A stretch of DNA of 64,000 nt from Bog-532 sp963828445 (GTDB lineage: Bacteria; Actinomycetota; Actinomycetes; Streptosporangiales; Streptosporangiaceae), in assembly GCA_963828445.1 (NCBI GenBank), contig CAWHFP010000009.1:248001-312000 (forward strand), written 5' to 3'. Shown here in pieces: positions 37,786-46,715 of the stretch (positions are counted from its first letter, which is position 1; each line of letters starts with the position of its first letter). The position numbers and the translations under genes are program-made. The notes beneath the pieces were generated by a model, which saw nothing but the letters and a program-made list of their open reading frames with translations, made no database searches and was not told where the DNA came from.

Positions 37786-38687
37786 CCGCCGCCATCGTCG
37801 CCGGGGCCGTGGTCGGCGGCGGGCTCTTTCTGCTCATCGTGGCCCTGATGCCGCGCCGGACCAGCCTGGCCCGGCAGCTGGCCGCGTTCGACGCCCGGCC
37901 CGCGGCCGTGCTGGCCGTCCGGCGGCTCCCGGGCGAGAAGGAGAGCGAACTCACCCGCCGCCTCGGCAGCGGACTGAGTGCGTTCTGCAAGGAGCAGGGC
38001 TGGGAGTTCCCGTCGCTGCGGGCCGACCTGGCCCTGGCCGGCAAGTCGTTCGAGAACTTCCTGGCCACCACCGTCCTGCTCGCGGTCTTCGGCCTCATCC
38101 TCGGGCCGATCCTGCTGGTGCTGCTCACCGTGGCCGGCCTGCACATCTCGTTCGTCATCCCGGTCTGGATGGGCCTGATCCTGGCCGTGGTCTTCGCGAT
38201 CCTGCCCTATGTCGAGGTCAAGCAGAAGGCGGCCCAGCGGCGCAAGGACTTCCGGCACGCGGTCGGCGCGTTCCTCGACCTGGTCGGGATGAACCTGGCC
38301 GGTGGCCGCGGCGTCCCCGAGGCCCTGATGGCGGCCAGCGAGATCGGCGGCGGCTGGTCGATGTGGCGGATCCGGGACGCGCTGGCCAACGCGCGGATCA
38401 CCGGCCAGACCCCCTGGCAGGCCCTGGGCGCGCTCGGCGAGGAGATCCGGCTGGACGAACTGCGGGACCTGGCCGCCGCCCTCAGCCTGGTCGCCGAGGA
38501 CGGGGCCAAGGTCCGTGAATCCCTCACCGCCCGCGCGGTGAGCCTGCGCCGCCGGGAGCTGGCTGACCTGGAGGGCCAGGCCGGAGAGCGTTCGCAGTCC
38601 ATGCTCGTGGCCCAGATGCTGCTCGTGGCCGGCTTCCTCATCTTCCTCGTGTTTCCAGTCGTGGGGGTACTGCTGGGAACCCAATGA
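37782..38687 (+). CDS. tadC: TadC-like inner-membrane platform protein
   Basis: 301 residues from ATG 37782. Second F-domain platform protein. N-terminal helix (IVAGAVVGGGLFLLIVALMP), paired helices near residues 90-140 (VLLAVFGLILGPILLVLL, then IPVWMGLILAVVFAILPYV), a cytoplasmic F domain with AFLDLVGMNLAGGRGVPEAL and ALGEEIRLDELRDLAAALS, and a last helix (MLLVAGFLIFLVFPVVGVLL). Gene order CpaF-TadB-TadC is the Tad hallmark. Confidence 0.88.
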   Translation: MTAAIVAGAVVGGGLFLLIVALMPRRTSLARQLAAFDARPAAVLAVRRLPGEKESELTRRLGSGLSAFCKEQGWEFPSLRADLALAGKSFENFLATTVLLAVFGLILGPILLVLLTVAGLHISFVIPVWMGLILAVVFAILPYVEVKQKAAQRRKDFRHAVGAFLDLVGMNLAGGRGVPEALMAASEIGGGWSMWRIRDALANARITGQTPWQALGALGEEIRLDELRDLAAALSLVAEDGAKVRESLTARAVSLRRRELADLEGQAGERSQSMLVAQMLLVAGFLIFLVFPVVGVLLGTQ

Positions 38688-38747
38688 CCTGACCAACCAA
38701 CCGCGGCTGCGCGGCGACAGCAGCCGACCAGCAGATCAGGAGATCGC

Positions 38748-38969
38748 ATGTCTTACTTCCGAACCACCGTCCTGCCGTACATGACGGCCCTGCTCGGGGT
38801 GCACCGGACCCGCCTGACCCAGGCCCGGGACCGCGGCGACGCCGGCGCGTCCGCCGTCGAACTCGCCATCATCACCGCCATCGTGCTGGGTATCGCGGCG
38901 GCCCTGCTCGTCGTCATCCAGACGTTCGTGGGCAAGGAGCAGACCAAGATCAGCGGCACCAACGGGTAA
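38748..38969 (+). CDS. Flp/Tad-type pilin-like small protein
   Basis: 73 residues from ATG 38748 with AGGAG upstream. A hydrophilic leader of about 32 residues ends in DRGDAGASAVELAII, in which G-ASAVE resembles a prepilin-peptidase site with Glu at +5. The following hydrophobic helix (LAIITAIVLGIAAALLVVIQ) and a short polar tail fit the small Flp pilin pattern. The leader is long for a classical Flp pilin, so a TadE-like processing route is possible. No prepilin peptidase gene is in the window. Confidence 0.75.
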   Translation: MSYFRTTVLPYMTALLGVHRTRLTQARDRGDAGASAVELAIITAIVLGIAAALLVVIQTFVGKEQTKISGTNG

Positions 38970-38985
38970 CCATCCCGATCCCGCC

Positions 38986-39495
38986 ATGACTCGCCGACCT
39001 CCGCCCCGCGCGCCTGCCCAACCGGCCCGGCGCCGCTCGTGGCTGTGGTCATGCTGGTCACGGTGCCGATCCCGGCTGGACGTCGACGATCGCGGCAGCA
39101 ACGTCGTCGAACTGGCCGTGCTGGCCCCGGCGTTCCTGGCCATGGTCATGCTGATCATCCAGTTCGGCCTGTGGTTCAACGCCCGGCAGGCGGCGCTGGC
39201 CTCGGCTCAGGCCGGGGCCCAGATCGCCCGCGAGTACGCGGCCCGGACCGGTAACTGGAACGGGATGGCCGAGCAGGCGTCCCGTAACTACTACACCGAC
39301 CTCAACACCAAGCTGCTCGGCAGCCTGCGGGCCGACGCCCACGGGGACCCGGCCAACCAGGTGTTCGTGACCGTGACCGGGCCGCTGGGCTACTCGGTGT
39401 TCAACTGGTTCGGGGTCAAGTGGACGGTGACCGAGACGGCCGGAGGCCCGGTGGAGTGCTTCCGGGGCGCCGCCGACGGCGGGAACTGCGGATGA
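38986..39495 (+). CDS. TadE-like pseudopilin
   Basis: 169 residues from ATG 38986, 16 bp after the pilin gene. The Arg/Pro-rich N terminus is followed by DRGSNVVELAVLAPAFLAMV, the TadE signature (G-x-x-VE-AL-P), and one membrane helix (AMVMLIIQFGLWFN). The extracytoplasmic part has ARQAALASAQAGAQIAREYA, common to TadE proteins, and a C-terminal Cys pair (ECFRGAADGGNCG) that may form a disulfide. It overlaps the next gene by ATGA. Confidence 0.82.
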   Translation: MTRRPPPRAPAQPARRRSWLWSCWSRCRSRLDVDDRGSNVVELAVLAPAFLAMVMLIIQFGLWFNARQAALASAQAGAQIAREYAARTGNWNGMAEQASRNYYTDLNTKLLGSLRADAHGDPANQVFVTVTGPLGYSVFNWFGVKWTVTETAGGPVECFRGAADGGNCG

Positions 39496-39977
39496 ACCGG
39501 CCCGCGGGCAGGCGGCGGAGCCGGCCGTGGCCCGGCCGCGAGCACGGGCCGGACCGGGGCTCCATGTCGGTCGAGCTGGTCGTCATCATGCCGGGCCTGG
39601 TCCTGCTGTTGCTGCTGGTGGCGGCGGGGGGACGCTGGGTCGAGTCGCACGGGGCCATCGACGGTGCCGCCCGCGACGCCGCCCGGGCCGCCTCGATCGC
39701 CCGGACCTCCGGGGGCGCGGTCTCGCTGGCCAAGCAGGCCGCCGTGGCCGACCTGACCAGCTCCGGCTGGTGCGACCCGGGCTCAGCCAACGTCGGGGTG
39801 AGCGGGTTCCCGGCCGCGACCGGCGTCACCGCCCAGGAGAGCGACGTGACCGTGACCGTGCGGTGCAACGTGAACATGTCCCCGTTCACCCTGCTCGGCT
39901 TCAACCCGGCGATGCCGGTCAAGGCCGCGGCGGTGGCCCCGCTCGATCCCTTCATGTGCCGGGGGCCGAATTGCTGA
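39492..39977 (+). CDS. TadE-like pseudopilin
   Basis: 161 residues from ATG 39492, overlapping the previous stop. TadE-type signature DRGSMSVELVVIMPGLVLLL, a single membrane helix, then ESHGAIDGAARDAARAASIA. The secreted part has three or four Cys (WCDPGS, VRCNVN, MCRGPNC), which suggests disulfides outside the cell. It is probably a minor pilin that primes pilus assembly with the neighbouring TadE and TadG-like proteins. Confidence 0.82.
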   Translation: MNRPAGRRRSRPWPGREHGPDRGSMSVELVVIMPGLVLLLLLVAAGGRWVESHGAIDGAARDAARAASIARTSGGAVSLAKQAAVADLTSSGWCDPGSANVGVSGFPAATGVTAQESDVTVTVRCNVNMSPFTLLGFNPAMPVKAAAVAPLDPFMCRGPNC

Positions 39978-40480
39978 CCCCGCTGCTGACCCGGGTGGGC
40001 CGCGCCGTGACCCGGCGGCTGGCCACGGACCGCGACGCCGGGTCCGTGGCCGTCTTCACCGTGGTCTTCGCGGTCGCGGTGATCTTCCTGACCGCGCTGA
40101 TCGTCGACGGGGGCGACGCGATGAACGCGCGCGAGCGGGCGGCGGACATCGCCGGCCAGGCCTCGCGGGCCGCCGCCGACGACATCAGCACCGCCGCCGT
40201 CCGGTCGGGCCAGACGATCGGCGGCGTGTTCCCGATCGACTGGAACAAGGCCTGCCCGGACGCGGCCCGGGTCGTCCAGCAGTACGCCGCCGGGCTGAAC
40301 GCGAACAACGTCACGATGACCACCTGCGGCCCCGGCGCCAATGCCGGCCAGGCGGTGGTCACGGTCCAGATGGTCACCCAGCCGGTGATCGGCGGCGGGC
40401 TGCTGGGCTCGTTCACCGAGACCGCCCACGCCAGCGCGACATCCGAATGCGGTACCGCTGTTCAACAAGGAGTGTGCTGA
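39971..40480 (+). CDS. TadG-like (Tad-type) pseudopilin
   Basis: 169 residues from TTG 39971, which overlaps the previous gene and has a GGGGGCC purine stretch before it; GTG 39995 is the alternative start. DRDAGSVAVFTVVFAVAVIF with one membrane helix, then DGGDAMNARERAADIAGQAS, the usual TadG/TadE-like start. The domain has two Cys pairs (ACPDAAR, TTCGPG; SECGTAVQQGVC). It is shorter than proteobacterial TadG and lacks the VWA domain, as is usual in actinobacteria. TGATG links it to the next gene. Confidence 0.78.
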   Translation: MLTPLLTRVGRAVTRRLATDRDAGSVAVFTVVFAVAVIFLTALIVDGGDAMNARERAADIAGQASRAAADDISTAAVRSGQTIGGVFPIDWNKACPDAARVVQQYAAGLNANNVTMTTCGPGANAGQAVVTVQMVTQPVIGGGLLGSFTETAHASATSECGTAVQQGVC

Positions 40481-43359
40481 TGGCACCCCCGATTCCCGGG
40501 ACCCGACGGCCCGTGCCGGTGCCTACCCGCACGGCCGGCGACGTACTGGCCGGGATCCTCGCGATCGTGGTCCTGTCCGCGCTGACCGTGGGGGTCCCGA
40601 TCGCCCTGGTCACGCTCATCGGGCTGCCGCTGCCGCACGCTTCGCCCGGCCTGTCGGTGTTCACCCATCAGCTCGACATCCCGTCGATCCTGCGGGTGCT
40701 GTCGGTCGTCATCTGGCTGGCCTGGCTCCAGCTGGTCTGGTGCGTGATCGTCGAGATCCGCGCCGCCGTCCGCAACGTCGGCGTTCCCTCCCGGGTCCCG
40801 CTGGCCGGGGCCACCCAGTCGGCGGCGCACCGTCTGGTCACCGCGGCCCTGCTGCTGTTCACCGCCGGGGCCGCGCTCTCGCCCGCCTTCGCCCACGCCG
40901 GGCCACCCCGGGCCGCGCACTCCGTCTCCGCGACGCGGTCCGGCGTCCGGCCCGCCGGCCAGCCCGGCTCCACCACCCCGCCGCAGCAGGTCAGCGGCCC
41001 GGTGGTCACGCGGGCCCCGCACCAGGACAAGGTCTACGTGGTCAAGCCGCCGGACGGCCGCTACCACGAGAGCCTGTGGGAGATCGCGCACAACCACCTC
41101 GGCGACGGCCGCCGGTACGCGGAGATCTACGAGCTGAACAAGGACCGGGTCCAGCCGGACGGAGCCAAGCTGACCATCGCCAGCCTGATCCGGCCCGGCT
41201 GGGTGCTGCGGATGCCGGCCGACGCCTACGGGCCCGGTATCCAGGCCGCCACCGAGACGGCCACGACGGGGCCCGGGCCGTCCAGCGGCCCGGTCGTCCA
41301 CCACGGCGAAGGCGCGGGCGCGACGGTCAGCGCCGGGACGCCGTCCACCGCGACCCTGCCCGCGGGCGGGACCGGCTCCGGCGGATCGGGTGGATCGGGT
41401 GGATCGGGCGTCACCGCCCCGGTCTCGTCGCCGCAGCCGGGGGACGGGGTCACCGCCGCCCCGGCGCCGCCGGCCGCGCCGGGCTCCCCGCAGTGGCCCT
41501 ACGAACTGTCGGCGGCGTCGCTGCTGGCCGCCGGGGTCCTGGCCGCGCTGGGCCGGCGGCGGCGTGAACAGCTCTGGCGGCGGGCCTTCGGCCAGCGGCT
41601 GCCGGTGCCGGACGGGGACGCGGCCGCGGCCGAGAGCGCGCTGCGGGTCGGGGCCGACGACGCCTCGGTCCGGCTGCTCGACGTCGGCCTGCGCCAGCTC
41701 GCCCAGGCCATGGCGGCCGCGGAACGGCCGCTGCCGACCGTGTTCGCCGCTCACATCGGCCGCGACAACCTGGACCTGTGGGTGGCCCCGGCCGACCCGA
41801 ACCCGCCCGAGCCCTGGGTGGGTGCCGACGGGGGAGCGGTCTGGCGACTGCCGGTGGAGACCATCGGGCGGCTCGGCCTGGACGGCTCGGCGGCTGGGCT
41901 CGCTCCCTACCCCGGCCTGGTGTCGATCGGGACCAACGAGACCGGGCGGATCCTGGTCGACCTGGAGGTCGCCCACGGCCTGATCGCGGTCACCGGCCCG
42001 CACCGGCAGGTCCAGGCGGCCCTGGCCGCCCTGGCCGTGGAGCTGGTCACCAACCGGTGGTCGGACCAGATGCGGGTGACGCTGGTCGGGTTCGGGCCGG
42101 AACTGGCCATGATCGCCCCGGACCGGGTCGTCGCGGTGGAAACGGTCGACGAGGCGCTGCCGGAGCTGGAGGCCCGGGCCACCCAGCTCGAGCAGGCCCT
42201 GGCCGAGACCGGCGACGACGGCGTCCTCACCGGCCGGTCGCGCTCCGGCGACCCGTCCACCTGGGCGCCGCACTACCTGATCACCGCGGTCACCCCGACC
42301 CCGACCCAGCGCGAGCGGCTGCTGACCCTGGCCCGCAACCGGCAGCGGACCGCGCTCGGCTTCGTGGTCGCCGGGGAGACCCGCGGCGCCACCTGGACCT
42401 GGAACATCACCGCCGAGGGACGGCTGCAGGCCGACGTGCTCGGATTCGACCTGGCCGCGCAGCTGCTGCCCGCCGAGCAGTACACGGCCGTGGCTGACCT
42501 GTTCCGGTCGGCCACCGCCACGGCCGGTGTCCCGCTGGCCGATCCGGGCGACGACGGAGCGCCCGCCGAGCAGCTCGTGCCGGGCAGCCGGATGCCGGTG
42601 GAGATCGGGCTGCTCGGGCCGGTCACGATCGAGGCCCCGGGCCCGGCCGACCCCGAGCGTCAGGCGCTGGCCACCGAGCTGGTCGTCTACCTGGCCGCGC
42701 ATCCCGGTGGGGTCCACCCCAACGTGCTCACCGGTGCGCTGTGGCCGCGCGGGGTCACCGACGACGTCCGGGACGCGACCTTGTCCCGGGTTGAGGCCTG
42801 GCTCGGCACCGACGAGATGGGCCGCCCGAACCTGTCGGCGGACGCGGGCGGGCGGCTGCGGCTCGGGTCCGGGGTCCGGGTGGACTGGCTGGTCCTCCGG
42901 TCCCTGGTCGCCCAGGCCGCCCAGGCGGCCGAGGCCGGGAAGACCGAGGATGAGGCGGCGACCCTGGACCGGGCGCTGGCCCTGGTCCGCGGGCAGGTGC
43001 TCGACGGCCGGGATCCCGGCCGGTACGCCTGGCTGGCCAGCGACAGCTTCGAGTACGAGGTCACCGCGCTGGTCGCCGACGCCGCGCACCGGCTGTCGGC
43101 CCTCCGGCTGATGGCCGGGGACGCCGAAGGGGCGATGGAGGCGGCCCGGACCGGCCTGCGGCTGGCCTTCAACGACGAGATGTTGTGGCGCGGGCTGTTG
43201 CTGGGCGCGTCCGCGACCGGCCAGGAACACATCCTGCGCGGGGTCGTCGGCGAGGTCTCGGCCCGGGCCGAGCTGGATGAGGTCATGCCTCGCCTGGCCC
43301 CGGAGACCGAGGCCCTCATCGACGAGCTGCTGCCGTCCTGGCGGACCTCGGCGGCCTGA
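40480..43359 (+). CDS. LysM / BTAD-domain membrane protein of the Tad locus
   Basis: 959 residues from ATG 40480 (AAGGAG upstream). Two N-terminal membrane helices and a third near residue 125; an extracytoplasmic LysM domain (about 184-247: KVYVVKPPDGRYHESLWEIA ... LIRPGWVLRMP); a Gly/Ser/Pro linker with a GSGGSGGSG repeat; another helix (about 345-365); then a large cytoplasmic part. Residues 706-955 are a winged helix plus BTAD helical repeats, as in AfsR/SARP regulators (IGLLGPVTIEAPG, VLTGALWPRGVTDDVRDATL). The likely role is to link peptidoglycan contact to transcription or assembly control. Such fusions recur in actinobacterial Tad loci. Confidence 0.85.
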   Translation: MAPPIPGTRRPVPVPTRTAGDVLAGILAIVVLSALTVGVPIALVTLIGLPLPHASPGLSVFTHQLDIPSILRVLSVVIWLAWLQLVWCVIVEIRAAVRNVGVPSRVPLAGATQSAAHRLVTAALLLFTAGAALSPAFAHAGPPRAAHSVSATRSGVRPAGQPGSTTPPQQVSGPVVTRAPHQDKVYVVKPPDGRYHESLWEIAHNHLGDGRRYAEIYELNKDRVQPDGAKLTIASLIRPGWVLRMPADAYGPGIQAATETATTGPGPSSGPVVHHGEGAGATVSAGTPSTATLPAGGTGSGGSGGSGGSGVTAPVSSPQPGDGVTAAPAPPAAPGSPQWPYELSAASLLAAGVLAALGRRRREQLWRRAFGQRLPVPDGDAAAAESALRVGADDASVRLLDVGLRQLAQAMAAAERPLPTVFAAHIGRDNLDLWVAPADPNPPEPWVGADGGAVWRLPVETIGRLGLDGSAAGLAPYPGLVSIGTNETGRILVDLEVAHGLIAVTGPHRQVQAALAALAVELVTNRWSDQMRVTLVGFGPELAMIAPDRVVAVETVDEALPELEARATQLEQALAETGDDGVLTGRSRSGDPSTWAPHYLITAVTPTPTQRERLLTLARNRQRTALGFVVAGETRGATWTWNITAEGRLQADVLGFDLAAQLLPAEQYTAVADLFRSATATAGVPLADPGDDGAPAEQLVPGSRMPVEIGLLGPVTIEAPGPADPERQALATELVVYLAAHPGGVHPNVLTGALWPRGVTDDVRDATLSRVEAWLGTDEMGRPNLSADAGGRLRLGSGVRVDWLVLRSLVAQAAQAAEAGKTEDEAATLDRALALVRGQVLDGRDPGRYAWLASDSFEYEVTALVADAAHRLSALRLMAGDAEGAMEAARTGLRLAFNDEMLWRGLLLGASATGQEHILRGVVGEVSARAELDEVMPRLAPETEALIDELLPSWRTSAA
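41383..41409 (+). repeat. Three 9-bp repeats in the LysM-BTAD linker
   Basis: GGATCGGGT, GGATCGGGT and GGATCGGGC lie in tandem and encode Gly-Ser-Gly units in the flexible linker after LysM. Copy number is likely variable between strains. Confidence 0.75.
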
Positions 43360-43385
43360 TGGACGGGACAGTCATGGGAGAGACG

Positions 43386-44033
43386 ATGCGCACACGGTTG
43401 GCCGGGGCGACGCTGCTCGGCGCGGCCCTGTTCGGAGTGGCCGCCTGCGCCAGCGGGGGCGGGACCAAGCCGGCCACCTTCCATCCGGGCGGGACGATGG
43501 CCGGGGCCTCCGCGGCCGCATCGGCCGCCGCGGGCGGGGTGACCATGCCGCCCTTCGGCAAGAACGTCCACATCGACATGACCACGTGGAAACCCGCCGA
43601 TCCCAGTCAGGCCCAGGCCGTGCTCACCGACAAGAACTACGAGCTGGCTTATCTGTACGCCGAGTACACCGGGGGCTCGGACCAGGCCTGGACGTCCTAC
43701 GTGAACCAGAACATGCAGACCGAGGTGCAGCAGGCGATGACCCAGCCCGGCATCGCCGGCGAGTCGTTCACCGGCACCATCCGGTTCTTCGACATGCAGG
43801 TGGTCGCCGATCCGACCGTCGCCGGTGACCTCGACGTGTCCTCCTGCTTCGACAACGCCCAGTCGGACAACACCGACCTGAAGACCGGGAAGGTCATTCC
43901 CAGCACCGTCCCGGCCGCCCAGCACTACTACCGTTACACCGACCAGCTGGCCAAGGACTCGGCCGGGAGCTGGCAGGTAATCGCCGATCTGCCGCCGGTC
44001 TACTACCCGCGGGCCAAGGAGTGCAAGCCGTGA
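43386..44033 (+). CDS. Lipoprotein of the Tad locus
   Basis: 215 residues from ATG 43386, chosen for GGGAGAG just upstream; ATG 43374 and 43359 are in frame. Signal peptide MRTRLAGATLLGAALFGVAAC with lipobox VAAC, so the mature protein is membrane-anchored outside. An Ala/Gly-rich spacer precedes a globular domain: NVHIDMTTWKPADPSQAQAV, NYELAYLYAEYTGGSDQAW, and a C terminus AQHYYRYTDQLAKDSAGSWQ. It has Cys at the end (KECKP). Related in style to the alpha/beta secreted domains that accompany actinobacterial pili. The stop overlaps the next start (GTGA). Confidence 0.78.
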   Translation: MRTRLAGATLLGAALFGVAACASGGGTKPATFHPGGTMAGASAAASAAAGGVTMPPFGKNVHIDMTTWKPADPSQAQAVLTDKNYELAYLYAEYTGGSDQAWTSYVNQNMQTEVQQAMTQPGIAGESFTGTIRFFDMQVVADPTVAGDLDVSSCFDNAQSDNTDLKTGKVIPSTVPAAQHYYRYTDQLAKDSAGSWQVIADLPPVYYPRAKECKP

Positions 44034-45083
44034 GACGTCGCATCACCGCCATCGCCGCGACCATGATGGGCGCGGCCGCCCTGGCGGCCCCGCTCCTGAC
44101 CGCCACCCCGGCCAGCGCCGGCAACGGCACCTCCAGCGTGGGCTGCTCCACCGGCGACAGCTGCACCGCCCAGCTGCTGAAGATGGTCACCGTCACCGGC
44201 GACGTCAGGACCGACGGTGGCTACAACACGGTGGTGGATATCGCCCCGCCCCCATGCCTGTGGGAACCGATGGGCGACACGATCGCCGGCAGCAAGACGA
44301 TCACCGCCGAGTACGGCACCGACCCCAACCAGGCCCCCACCATCTACCAGGTCAATGACGCGGTGGCGCTGGCCGTGAAGTATCTCACCAAGCCGCCGGC
44401 TCCGGACGGCACCTGGTACATGCTGCCCGTGAACCCCGCGGCCAGCGCGGCCGGGCAGGCGGAGTGCGCCAAGCTGCCGCTCTTTGCCTGGGAGCCTCCC
44501 GGCCAGACCCCGGTCGGCGTCAAATTGCCCGCCCGGACGCTGGCCCAGATCGCCCTGGCCCGGCTGAACGTCCCGACCGCGGACGGCATGACGGTGAACC
44601 CGGCCGGGCCGACCACCTACATCAACCTGCCGGTCTACGTCCGGGTGGCCCTGAACACCCCTCACCAGCGGGGGAGCCATGCCCTACGCGACCACGACCG
44701 CGACGCTGGACGGAGTGGCCGCCACCGTGTGGGTGGAACCGTCCAAGCTGCGACTCGGCGCGACCGGCGGCAAGCAGTACAAGCTGTCCACCGGCGGCTG
44801 CGGCTACCTCGGCTCGACCGACATCAACAACGCGCAGATGATGGCCAGCGCCGGGATCGGGACGCCGATCGACTGCGGGATGGTGTTCCAGTCGCCGGAC
44901 AACTGGCAGATCACGGCCAGCATGACCTGGCGGGCCTGCTGGGCCCCGGTGGCCGGCGGCCCCCCGCCCGCGGTGTGCCGCCCGGTGCCCGGCGGCGGCA
45001 ACCTCAACCCCACCGTCTGGCCCGCCCACGCCATCGTGGCCAACGAGATCCAGTCCGTCGACAACGGCAGCGGCAACGGCTGA
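44030..45083 (+). CDS. Secreted protein of the Tad locus (frameshifted as sequenced)
   Basis: GTG 44030 opens a classic signal peptide (RRRITAIAATMMGAAALAAP, cleavage after ASA near residue 31). The domain continues with AGNGTSSVGCSTGDSCTAQL, LWEPMGDTIAGSKTITAEYG and TYINLPVYVRVALN. Near 44659 (CACCCCTCACC) the frame switches to one reading TSGGAMPYATTTATLDGVAA, then a Cys-containing C terminus to 45083. Removing one C gives a 350-residue protein. Cys-rich, secreted, unknown fold; possibly a pilus tip or surface protein. It is followed by a strong terminator, so the Tad transcript ends here. Confidence 0.72.
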
Positions 45084-45107
45084 CCCCACCCTCAGCCCGC
45101 ACACCCG

Positions 45108-45137
45108 AGACCCCGGCCGCACCCGCGGCCGGGGTCT
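45108..45137 (+). terminator. Terminator at the end of the Tad operon
   Basis: A perfect 13-bp stem (AGACCCCGGCCGC with GCGGCCGGGGTCT) and a 4-nt loop, ACCC, followed by TTGC. It lies 24 bp after the stop of the secreted protein. Confidence 0.85.
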
Positions 45138-45289
45138 TGCCGTCCCGCGAACCCGGCCTTCCGGCCTTGCGCTGGCGTTGATCTGAAATCACTTCCGGGA
45201 CACCACACCTCCCATTTGCCTCTGGACACGACACCCTCCCCATGCGAATCTGTACAAAACTGAAGCTTTTTGTTTAATGGAGGGCCGTC

Positions 45290-46225
45290 ATGCCTGCGCG
45301 GAAGGCGTCACACCGGATCTTGATCATGCTTGCTGCGCTGATCACGCCGATCCTGCTGCTGGTGGCGCCGGCTTCCGCCACTCAGACGGCTCCGGCCACG
45401 CGGACGGCTCCCGCGGCTGCGGACGACTCACCGCCCTTGGAGGGCGTCTTCTGGAGCGGCCTGCAGGGGGCCAACGGGGTGGTCTCCCAGGACGCTCTGG
45501 TGGCCGACTCGGACAAGCCCTTTCCCTACCTGAGCGGAGGGCAGCAGGTCGATGGCGCCGCCTGGCTGGGGCCCATGTTCGAACCCGCGCCCGCCGGGAC
45601 TGTGTCCATGTACTGGCAGATCAACTGCACCACCTCGACTGGGCTCGAGCAGGTCTACCAGTCGGCCCCGGAGGCCATCAGCATCCCGGGCAGCAGTAAC
45701 AACTGGGAAGATCCGCCCGTGCCCACGCTGTTCCTCAGCCGGACGCTCACCATTCCGTCCACCTGCATCGGCTCCGGGGATGCCACGGTGGACAACCCCG
45801 ACGGCTGGGTCTACGTCTGCGTGACCGATCAGGACCCGCCGGACGCCAACAACGCCACCTACTGCGATTCGACCGCCTTCGGCATGCTGGCCCCGGGCGA
45901 CACTCCGCCGGGCGGCCCGTTCCCGGCCGGGACCAGCACGGTGTACCGCTGGGTCAGCCCGAGCGAGCTCAGCGACATTCAGGCCACCGGCCACTTCGAT
46001 CCCGCGCCCAACGGGGTGGCCTCGTGGTTTTTCGGTACCTATCAGGACGCCGAGGCCGTGAAGAGCCTGTACAACGGTTACACCCTGGTCTCGGCCTCCA
46101 TGAAGAGTGGCTCGGTGATCGACTATTCGGTCGGTGTCACCGGCCTGGCCAACGTGAACGCGTGGCTCATCCCCCAGGATGTGATGGACGCGCTGTACGA
46201 CGTCGCCGAGGTCGCCGGTGGATAG
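45290..46225 (+). CDS. Secreted protein of unknown function
   Basis: 311 residues from ATG 45290 with GGAGGG upstream. Signal peptide of about 30 residues ending APASA. The Thr/Ala-rich start of the mature protein leads to a domain with four to six Cys (INCTTSTGL, STCIGSG, VYVCVTDQD, ATYCDST), so disulfides are likely. The C-terminal part (WFFGTYQDAEAVKSLYNGYT, LVSASMKSGSVIDYSVGVTG) looks globular. It has its own AT-rich promoter region (45200-45280) after the Tad terminator. It resembles the preceding secreted protein in style, not clearly in sequence. No known family recognised. Confidence 0.75.
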   Translation: MPARKASHRILIMLAALITPILLLVAPASATQTAPATRTAPAAADDSPPLEGVFWSGLQGANGVVSQDALVADSDKPFPYLSGGQQVDGAAWLGPMFEPAPAGTVSMYWQINCTTSTGLEQVYQSAPEAISIPGSSNNWEDPPVPTLFLSRTLTIPSTCIGSGDATVDNPDGWVYVCVTDQDPPDANNATYCDSTAFGMLAPGDTPPGGPFPAGTSTVYRWVSPSELSDIQATGHFDPAPNGVASWFFGTYQDAEAVKSLYNGYTLVSASMKSGSVIDYSVGVTGLANVNAWLIPQDVMDALYDVAEVAGG

Positions 46226-46265
46226 CGGGCCCAGGGGGAACGACTGATCCGGCTAGGCTGCCGAC

Positions 46266-46715
46266 GTGGCGGCTGATGTTCTTCCCGACCCGGCGACTCC
46301 GTTCGGACGGCGGGTCCGGGAGCGCCTCCAGCACGACGAGGTGATCTGGATCATCACCGTCGGCGCCGACGGGCGCCCGCAGCCCAATCCGGTCGGCTTC
46401 TGCTGGGACGGCGGCACCGGGCTGGTGATCTACAACCGGGCCGACGCCCAGCGGCTCCGGCATCTGCGGGAACGGCCGGACCAGGTGTCGTTCCACTTCG
46501 ACAGCGACGGCCACGGCGAAGACATCCTCGTCCTGTACGGGCGGGCGGTCATCGACGAGCACCAGCCCCCGCTCCAGGACTGGCCCCCCTACCTGGCCAA
46601 GTACGGCCCCGCGGTCGAGCGCGCCTTCGGCGACGTCGCCCGGTTCAGCGCCCTGTACCCGGTCGCCCTCCGCGTCACCATCACCCGCGTCCGCGGCCTC
46701 TACACCCACCCTTGA
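46266..46715 (+). CDS. PNPOx-fold, probably F420-dependent, protein (TIGR03667/Rv3369-like)
   Basis: 149 residues from GTG 46266. Split-barrel flavin/F420-binding fold: PFGRRVRERLQHDEVIWIIT, VGADGRPQPNPVGFCWDG, LVIYNRADAQRLRHLRERPD, VSFHFDSDGHGEDILVLYG, then YLAKYGPA and LRVTITRVRGL. The pattern is that of the actinobacterial TIGR03667 group of F420-type reductases. Substrate unknown. Separate from the Tad operon. Confidence 0.82.
   Translation: MAADVLPDPATPFGRRVRERLQHDEVIWIITVGADGRPQPNPVGFCWDGGTGLVIYNRADAQRLRHLRERPDQVSFHFDSDGHGEDILVLYGRAVIDEHQPPLQDWPPYLAKYGPAVERAFGDVARFSALYPVALRVTITRVRGLYTHP

Noticed and set aside
40462..43230. 922-residue minus-strand frame
   Set aside because: Antisense to the LysM-BTAD gene, whose + frame has clear domains and an overlapping operon start.
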